Source: Actinomycetes bacterium (GTDB taxonomy: Bacteria; Actinomycetota; Actinomycetes; Actinomycetales; Cellulomonadaceae). Taken from it: DNA of 9,683 nucleotides. Both the position numbers and the translations under genes were made by a program. The notes under the pieces are model-generated. The model saw nothing but the letters and a program-made list of their open reading frames with translations. It had not been told where the DNA came from and searched no databases. The stretch lies in the NCBI GenBank assembly GCA_021793115.1, contig JAJYTJ010000140.1, positions 1 through 9,683 on the forward strand, given 5' to 3'. Below, piece after piece: positions 5,183-9,683 of this stretch. Numbering within the stretch: position 1 is the stretch's first letter; each line of letters opens with the position of its first letter.

Positions 5183-5886
5183 CGAGCACCACCTTCGTCT
5201 CGGGCAAGGGCGTCCGGTTCGACGACGAGACGCCGGTGACGGTGGTGCTCGTGCGGCACGGCCAGACCGAGATGACCGTCGCGCGGGGGTACTCCGGCTC
5301 CGGTGAGCCCGGGCCGTCGCTCGACGAGACGGGCCGCGCGCAGGCGCGCGACGCCGCCGCGCTGGTGCATCGCATCGGCACCGACCTCTGGGACGACATC
5401 GCGTACCCGAGCCAGGTCATCGCCTCGCCCATGGTCCGCACCCAGGAGACCGGGCAGATCGTCGCCGAACGGCTCGGCTTGCCGTTCTCGGTCGACCCGA
5501 CCTTCCAGGAGGCGAACTTCGGCGACTGGCAGGGGCTGACGACCGAGGAGATCGAGACGCGCTGGCCCGGGCAGCTCGAGCCCTGGCACACGGTGGGTCT
5601 GGTGCGCCCGGCCGGTGGCGGGGAGTCCGTGGCCGACGTCGGCACCCGGGTCCGGGAGGGCCTGGTGCGCCTGCAGCAGCTCGGCGGCCCGCGCACGGTG
5701 GTCGTCGTGTCCCACGCGGTGGCGATCCGGGCCATGCTCGGCGTCACCATGGGCGCCAACCCCGGGTCATGGAGCCAGCTCCGGGTGGCGCCGGCCTCGG
5801 TGAGCATGATCCGGCTGTACTCCGACCGTCGCGACGAGATCGCGGTGGTCGGCGTCCCGGGCCAGGGCTGGTCCCAGGTCCCCTGA
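5179..5886 (+). CDS. Histidine phosphatase family protein (no RNase HI domain)
   Basis: This 235-residue protein is a branch-1 histidine phosphatase. The catalytic motif LVRHGQTE places the phospho-accepting His27, with Arg26, near the N-terminus. Arg87 (SPMVRTQET), Glu111 (QEANFGDWQGL) and the second catalytic His179 (SHAVAIRAM) complete the active site. The YSGSGEP segment after RHGQTE resembles the phosphatase half of actinobacterial bifunctional RNase HI/acid phosphatase proteins such as Rv2228c. Here only about 22 residues precede the phosphatase domain, so the RNase HI half is absent. The GTG start overlaps the zinc-ribbon stop as GTGA and has no ribosome-binding site of its own, which suggests coupling. 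The substrate is unknown; alpha-ribazole phosphate or a phosphosugar are family possibilities. It ends just before a large inverted repeat. Confidence 0.87.
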   Translation: MTSTTFVSGKGVRFDDETPVTVVLVRHGQTEMTVARGYSGSGEPGPSLDETGRAQARDAAALVHRIGTDLWDDIAYPSQVIASPMVRTQETGQIVAERLGLPFSVDPTFQEANFGDWQGLTTEEIETRWPGQLEPWHTVGLVRPAGGGESVADVGTRVREGLVRLQQLGGPRTVVVVSHAVAIRAMLGVTMGANPGSWSQLRVAPASVSMIRLYSDRRDEIAVVGVPGQGWSQVP

Positions 5887-5892
5887 CACAGG

Positions 5893-5924
5893 CCCCCGAC
5901 CCCTTCGACCCCCGACCCCTTCGA
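5893..5924. repeat. 16-bp perfect tandem duplication left of the palindrome
   Basis: CCCCCGACCCCTTCGA is present twice without change (5893-5908 and 5909-5924), directly after the phosphatase gene and before the inverted repeat. Its C-run can pair with the G-runs of the 16-bp repeats on the other side of the palindrome. Confidence 0.85.
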
Positions 5925-5927
5925 CAT

Positions 5928-5995
5928 CGAACACGGCAGTTCGTGTCGAACACGGCAGGTGGGACTGCCGTGTTCGACACGAACTGCCGTGCTCG
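5928..5995. repeat. 27-bp perfect inverted repeat, possible bidirectional terminator or dispersed palindromic element
   Basis: The arms 5932-5958 and 5965-5991 are exact reverse complements over 27 bp with the six-base loop GTGGGA. Beyond one A/C mismatch, three more pairs extend the element to 5928-5995. Each arm holds the octamer CACGGCAG twice (or its complement), 19 bp apart, at 5932, 5951, 5965 and 5984, and a small internal inverted repeat GTTCG-N3-CGAAC. It lies between the stops of two convergent genes, where a bidirectional terminator would be useful. There is no T-tract on either side, so it is not a standard intrinsic terminator. A dispersed REP-like element or a multi-site operator are alternatives. 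Confidence 0.9.
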
Positions 5996-6037
5996 CGGAT
6001 GGGGGTGCTCGCGGACGGGGGTGCTCGCCCCCGGGGG
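5990..6037. repeat. Three 16-bp tandem repeats right of the palindrome
   Basis: TGCTCGCGGATGGGGG (5990-6005), TGCTCGCGGACGGGGG (6006-6021) and the more diverged TGCTCGCCCCCGGGGG (6022-6037) follow each other without gaps. The first copy overlaps the end of the inverted repeat by two bases. The array stops six bases before the stop codon of the convergent permease gene. The period of 16 matches that of the left-hand repeat. Confidence 0.82.
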
Positions 6038-6042
6038 CGGGG

Positions 6043-8589
6043 TTACTCCTGGGTGATCGCGTCCAGGACCGGCAGGCGGGCGGCGCGGACGGCCGGCCAC
6101 ACGGCGGCCGCCACACCGACCACGACCGCGAGGGCCAGCATGGAGAGCAGGCTGCCCGCGGGGATCGACAGCTGCGACAGCCCCTGGTCGTGGAACACCC
6201 GGGGGAGGGTCGCCGCCAGCCCGACTCCGGTGACGAGCCCGACGACCGTGCCGCACACGGCGGTGAGCACGGACTCCGTGGTGATGGTCCCGGCCAGCTG
6301 CAGCCGGCCGAGACCGACCGCCCGCAGCAGTCCGATCTCCCGCGTCCGCTCGATCACCGACAGCGCCAGCGTGTTGACGATGCCCAGCACCGCGATGACG
6401 ATCGACAGCCCGAGCAGCGCGTACAGGATCGCCAGGATCTGGTTCACCTGGGCGGCCAGCCCCTGGACGAACTCGTCGGCGTTCATCACCGAGACCACGT
6501 AGTACGGCGTGACGATCGCCGTCAGCTCGGCGCGCACCGCCCCGAGGTCGGCACCCGGCGCCGCGACGACGGTGACCGTCGTGTCAGTCTGCTGCGCCAC
6601 GGGCACGAGGCTGTCGAGCACGGCCGGTGACGTCACCACGCCGGCGCCGAGGGCGACGGAGCGGTAGAGGCCGCCGATGGTCAGCGTCCGCGTCGCGGAG
6701 GGCCCGGTGACGGTGATCTGGTCGCCGATCGCCAGCCCGTGGTCGGTGGCGTAGGTCGTGTCGACCACGGCCTGGCCACGCGCCAGGGCGTCGGCCGCCG
6801 GCCCCTCCAACGTCTCCGGCGTGAGCACCGTGCCGAGCATCGCGGGATCGATGCCGGCCACGCCCTGGGTCGTCGTGGTGCCCTTCGCCTGGACCGACGC
6901 CTCCGCGAACGGCAGGCCGTGCACCGCGGCGACGTCCGGCAAGGATTTGACCTTGTCGACCACCTCGGGCGCCACCGTGTCCGGCCACTCCGTGCGCAGG
7001 ATGTAGTCCGCGTGCATCTCGCTGACGACCACGTGCCGCATGGACACCTGGGTGGAGGTGGCGAGCACGGCCGCGGCGCCCACGAGCGCCATGCCGATGG
7101 TGAGCGCGCCCGCGGTGCTCGCGGCCCGACGCGGGTTGCGCACCACGTTGCCGCGGGCCAGCCGGCCCACGGGCCGCCACCAGGCGACCGCGGGCACCGC
7201 CAGCCACCGCACCACGGCGGGCACGACGAGCGGCCCGACGACCAGCACGCCGACGACCACCGCGGCCGCGCCGACGCCCAGGAGCAGCCCGGCCCGGTCG
7301 GCGCCCGGCCGCACCGCCGCGACGGTGACGGCCGCCGCGCCGGCCACGACGAGCGCGAGCCCCACCCAGCCGCGGCGGTGCAGCGACCGCTCGTTGACGG
7401 TGACCTCGTCGCGCATCGCCTCGACCGGCGGCACCACGGCGGCGCGCCGGGCGGGCAGCGCGGCCGCGGCGACGGACACCACGGTGCCGACGACGAGCCC
7501 GACGACGATCGTCGACGCGGACAGCGGCACCCGGCTCGACAACGTCATGTCCATCCGCCGCAGCAGGGCGGCGATGCCCTCGACGAGCCCGAACCCGCCG
7601 AGCACGCCGACGGCCGACCCGACGAGCCCCACGACGACGGCCTGCACCACGATCGAGCCGAACACCTGCGCGGGCGAGGCGCCGACGGCCCGCAGCAGCG
7701 CGAACTCGCGCATCCGCTGGCGCACCGACATGGTGAAGGTGTTGGCGATGATGAACGCGCCGACGAAGAGCGCCAGCACGGCGAAGACCAGCAGGAACGT
7801 CGACACGAACCCGAGCTGCTGGGCGATCGTGTCCCGGGTCTCCTGCCGCAGCTGGTCGCCCGTGACGACCTCAGCGCCCGCGGGGGCCACGGCCTGCAAC
7901 CGCTGGACGAGCTCGGCCTGCGAGATCCCGGGCTGGGCGTAGACGCTGATCGACGACACGGTCCCGGCCGGCGCGAACGCCGCGCGCATCGTGCCCTCGT
8001 CGAGCAGCACGATCGTGGCGCCCGCCATCGGGGCCGAGAAGTCGGCCTCGCCGACGACCGTGACCTCGGTGGCCTTGCCGAGCACGACGAGGTGGGTGCG
8101 GTCGCCGATGTGCAGGCCCGAGGACTCCATCGTGTGCCGCTCCAGCATCACCTCGGAGGCGTTCGTCGGGCCGCGGCCCTCGACGTGGGTGAACGTCGGG
8201 TCGCCGGCGTGGAACGGGAGCGCGAAGCTCGGTGCTTGGGTGCTGCGCACCGCGGTGCCGTCGGCGCCGACGAGCGTCACCGGGCCCTGGATGTCGGCGT
8301 TGGCCAGCCGCACGCCGTCGGTGGCGCGTACGGCGCCGAGCGCCGACAGCGGCACGCCCTGGCCCACGGCGCCGGCCGACGTGAGGTCGGTCGCGGTGGT
8401 GCCGGTGGGCACCCGCACGTAGGCGTCCGCGGTCGCGGAGGCGCCGACGATCTCGTCGAACGTCGAGGAGAGCATGGTCCGCAGCGCGAACGTGCCCGTG
8501 ACGAACGCGACGCCGAGCGCCACGGCGAGCACGGACATGACGAAGCGGGCGGCGTGCGACGTGACCGCCCGCAGGCCGATGCGGCCCAT
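6043..8589 (-). CDS. ABC transporter permease with two FtsX domains (MacB-like)
   Basis: This 848-residue membrane protein is a duplicated FtsX/MacB-type permease. The first half has a membrane segment at about 18-38, an extracytoplasmic MacB_PCD-like domain (~40-255) and three segments near 260-284, 308-340 and 358-381. Two linking segments follow (~408-460). The second half repeats the plan, with a segment near 493-513, an external domain to ~715 and segments near 717-741, 768-796 and 811-832. RMREFALLRAVGASPAQVF (292-310) and its twin RTREIGLLRAVGLGRLQL (748-765) are the cytoplasmic coupling helices that contact the ATPase. The family uses ATP binding to drive movements outside the membrane, exporting or extracting peptides, antibiotics or lipids; the substrate here is unknown. 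The ATG is chosen because AAGGAG lies five bases upstream and it overlaps the ATPase stop as TGATG. Confidence 0.9.
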   Translation of the reverse strand: MGRIGLRAVTSHAARFVMSVLAVALGVAFVTGTFALRTMLSSTFDEIVGASATADAYVRVPTGTTATDLTSAGAVGQGVPLSALGAVRATDGVRLANADIQGPVTLVGADGTAVRSTQAPSFALPFHAGDPTFTHVEGRGPTNASEVMLERHTMESSGLHIGDRTHLVVLGKATEVTVVGEADFSAPMAGATIVLLDEGTMRAAFAPAGTVSSISVYAQPGISQAELVQRLQAVAPAGAEVVTGDQLRQETRDTIAQQLGFVSTFLLVFAVLALFVGAFIIANTFTMSVRQRMREFALLRAVGASPAQVFGSIVVQAVVVGLVGSAVGVLGGFGLVEGIAALLRRMDMTLSSRVPLSASTIVVGLVVGTVVSVAAAALPARRAAVVPPVEAMRDEVTVNERSLHRRGWVGLALVVAGAAAVTVAAVRPGADRAGLLLGVGAAAVVVGVLVVGPLVVPAVVRWLAVPAVAWWRPVGRLARGNVVRNPRRAASTAGALTIGMALVGAAAVLATSTQVSMRHVVVSEMHADYILRTEWPDTVAPEVVDKVKSLPDVAAVHGLPFAEASVQAKGTTTTQGVAGIDPAMLGTVLTPETLEGPAADALARGQAVVDTTYATDHGLAIGDQITVTGPSATRTLTIGGLYRSVALGAGVVTSPAVLDSLVPVAQQTDTTVTVVAAPGADLGAVRAELTAIVTPYYVVSVMNADEFVQGLAAQVNQILAILYALLGLSIVIAVLGIVNTLALSVIERTREIGLLRAVGLGRLQLAGTITTESVLTAVCGTVVGLVTGVGLAATLPRVFHDQGLSQLSIPAGSLLSMLALAVVVGVAAAVWPAVRAARLPVLDAITQE

Positions 8590-9374
8590 CACTTCTCCTT
8601 CGGGAAGCCGTCGAGCTGGGCCAGCGTGGCCAGCACGGAGGCCTGCGTGGGCGACGTGACCTCGGCGACGAGCCGGCCGTCGGCGAGGAACAGGACGCGG
8701 TGCGCGTAGGAGGCGGCCCGCGGGTCGTGCGTCACCATGACGACCGACTGGCCGAGGGTGTCGACGGAGCGGCGCAGGAACGCGAGCACCTCGCCGGACG
8801 CGTGCGAGTCGAGGTTGCCGGTGGGCTCGTCGGCGAAGACCACCGACGGGCGGGCCACGAGGGCGCGGGCGCACGCGACGCGCTGCTGCTGCCCGCCGGA
8901 CAGCTCGGCGGGCTTGTGGCCGAGCCGGTCGCGCAGGCCCACGGCGTCCACGACCTCGTCGAGCAGCGCGCGGTCCACCGGGCGCCGTGCGATGTCGAGC
9001 GGCAGCGTGATGTTCTCCGCCGCGGTGAGCGTGGGGACGAGGTTGAACGCCTGGAAGATGAAGCCGATGCGGGTGCGGCGCAGCCTGGTCAGCCGGCGCT
9101 CCGACATCGACGACACCTCGAGGCCGTCGACGCGCACCGTGCCGCTCGTCGGCCGGTCCAGGCCGGCCAGGCAGTGCATGAGGGTGGACTTGCCCGACCC
9201 GGAGGGGCCCATGATCGCGGTGAGCTCACCGCGGGCCAGGTCGACGTCGACGCCCCGCAGGGCGTGCACCTGGGCCTCCCCGGCGCCGTAGACCTTGGTC
9301 AGGCCGCGGGCGGAGGCGATGGTGGTGGGGTCGGCTGCCTCGCGGGCGGCCTCGAGCTCTGCTGTCGTGGTCAC
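8589..9374 (-). CDS. ABC transporter ATP-binding protein (MacB/LolD type)
   Basis: This 261-residue ATPase has every nucleotide-binding motif: Walker [10 protein letters not shown] (56-64), Q-loop Gln108 in FIFQAFNL, signature LSGGQQQR (158-165), Walker B VVFADEP with Glu183, and H-loop His216 in MVTHD. The [19 protein letters not shown] stretch is typical of the MacB/LolD/FtsE branch that serves FtsX-type permeases. Two copies should dimerise at the inner face of the membrane and power the adjacent permease, to which it is coupled by a one-base stop/start overlap (TGATG). The GTG start gives a short extension of about 20 residues before the domain. Its ribosome-binding site is poor, and an ATG eight bases upstream is out of frame. 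No promoter was recognised in the 191-bp gap to rnpB. Confidence 0.93.
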   Translation of the reverse strand: MTTTAELEAAREAADPTTIASARGLTKVYGAGEAQVHALRGVDVDLARGELTAIMGPSGSGKSTLMHCLAGLDRPTSGTVRVDGLEVSSMSERRLTRLRRTRIGFIFQAFNLVPTLTAAENITLPLDIARRPVDRALLDEVVDAVGLRDRLGHKPAELSGGQQQRVACARALVARPSVVFADEPTGNLDSHASGEVLAFLRRSVDTLGQSVVMVTHDPRAASYAHRVLFLADGRLVAEVTSPTQASVLATLAQLDGFPKEK

Positions 9375-9549
9375 GCGGCCATCGTGGCGGGGGACTCACA
9401 GCGGGCGCATCGGGAATCACCCTGGGCGTGCCCTGATCTGCGCGCGTCTGACCTGCGGCGACGTCGGGGTGATCCCCACGGCCGAACGTCCCGTGCACCC
9501 CGGCTGGCCAGCGCCTGAGCGGCGTGCGCCGGCGCGGCCCCGGACCCGC

Positions 9550-9555
9550 TACCCT
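9550..9555 (+). promoter_or_regulatory. Candidate -10 box of rnpB
   Basis: TACCCT matches TANNNT and lies about 11 bases before the inferred 5' end of the RNase P RNA. No clear -35 hexamer was found. The rest of the 191-bp gap, 9375-9549, has no other recognised element beyond a loose inverted ATCACCC (9415-9421) / GGGTGAT (9465-9471) pair. Confidence 0.45.
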
Positions 9556-9565
9556 GGGCGGCGCG

Positions 9566-9683
9566 GATGAGCCAGCCAGGCGGCCGCGTCGGGTGCTCGC
9601 ACCCGCCGAGGAACGTCCGGGCTCCGTAGGGCAGGGTGGTGGGCAACACCCACCCGGGGTGACCCGCGGGACAGTGCCACAGA
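9566..9683 (+). ncRNA. rnpB: RNase P RNA, 5' part
   Basis: About 118 nt of the catalytic RNA of ribonuclease P, which removes 5' leaders from pre-tRNAs, run off the right edge. The universally conserved P4 block GAGGAACGTCCGGGCTCC is at 9608-9625, preceded by the P3 hairpin GGGTG-CTCG-CACCC (9591-9604). It is followed by CAGGGTG, a GGTGGG...CCCACC hairpin, and a segment ending AGTGCCACAGA, all in the order of actinobacterial type-A RNA. The 5' end is placed by recalled alignment with mycobacterial rnpB and is accurate only to a few bases. The 3' strand of P4 and the specificity domain are outside the window. Confidence 0.93.

Noticed and set aside
5932..5991. Standard intrinsic terminator
   Set aside because: There is a very strong stem but no T-run follows it on either strand, so the simple label was not used. 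A terminator role remains possible.
6739..8709. 656-codon plus-strand open frame opposite the permease
   Set aside because: It is rich in Arg, His, Asp and Gly and antisense to a permease with clear FtsX motifs. No family match or start signal was seen.
8590..8874. 95-residue N-terminal extension of the permease
   Set aside because: The extension lies entirely inside the ATPase gene and is Arg/Pro-rich. AAGGAG and the TGATG overlap place the true start at 8589.

Overview
The window comes from a very GC-rich chromosome and looks like a high-GC actinobacterium, probably of the Cellulomonas type within Micrococcales. The basis for this is the codon bias, the GTG starts, the DUF3052 gene beside aceE, the Nif3 / zinc-ribbon / histidine-phosphatase operon and an actinobacterial-type RNase P RNA. 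The genus is an inference; no marker here settles it. Most of the window is ordinary core chromosome, and the unusual material lies in two intergenic repeat regions.

Layout from left to right: the first 45 codons of aceE (pyruvate dehydrogenase E1) run off the left edge on the minus strand. A 224-bp divergent region with a palindrome and a leader hairpin separates it from a DUF3052 gene and an AzoR-like flavin reductase (plus strand). A tRNA-Val(UAC) gene on the minus strand is followed, divergently and only 38 bp away, by a zinc-dependent medium-chain alcohol dehydrogenase (plus). A 639-bp gene-free stretch then carries two repeat families sharing one core word. The first has fourteen copies of GAGTGGAGCC every 20-21 bp. 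The second is a 31-bp repeat carrying the same word on the opposite strand.

Next comes a translationally coupled plus-strand operon: a Nif3/YqfO-type metal-binding protein, a coiled-coil C4 zinc-ribbon protein and a histidine phosphatase. It matches the order Rv2230c-Rv2229c-Rv2228c of Mycobacterium tuberculosis, except that the RNase HI domain normally fused to the phosphatase is missing. Between this operon and a convergent ABC exporter lies a 27-bp perfect inverted repeat flanked by 16-bp tandem repeats. The exporter is a MacB/FtsX-type permease with its ATPase, on the minus strand. The right edge holds the promoter and first ~118 nt of rnpB on the plus strand.

The genes do not form one pathway. 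The ABC pair is one export or lipid-release machine, the Nif3 operon is a conserved housekeeping cluster of poorly known role, and DUF3052-azoR may be a small redox-linked unit. No mobile element, phage gene, CRISPR array or obvious defence system was found. The best candidates for something undescribed are the phased GAGTGGAGCC array and the long palindromic element.
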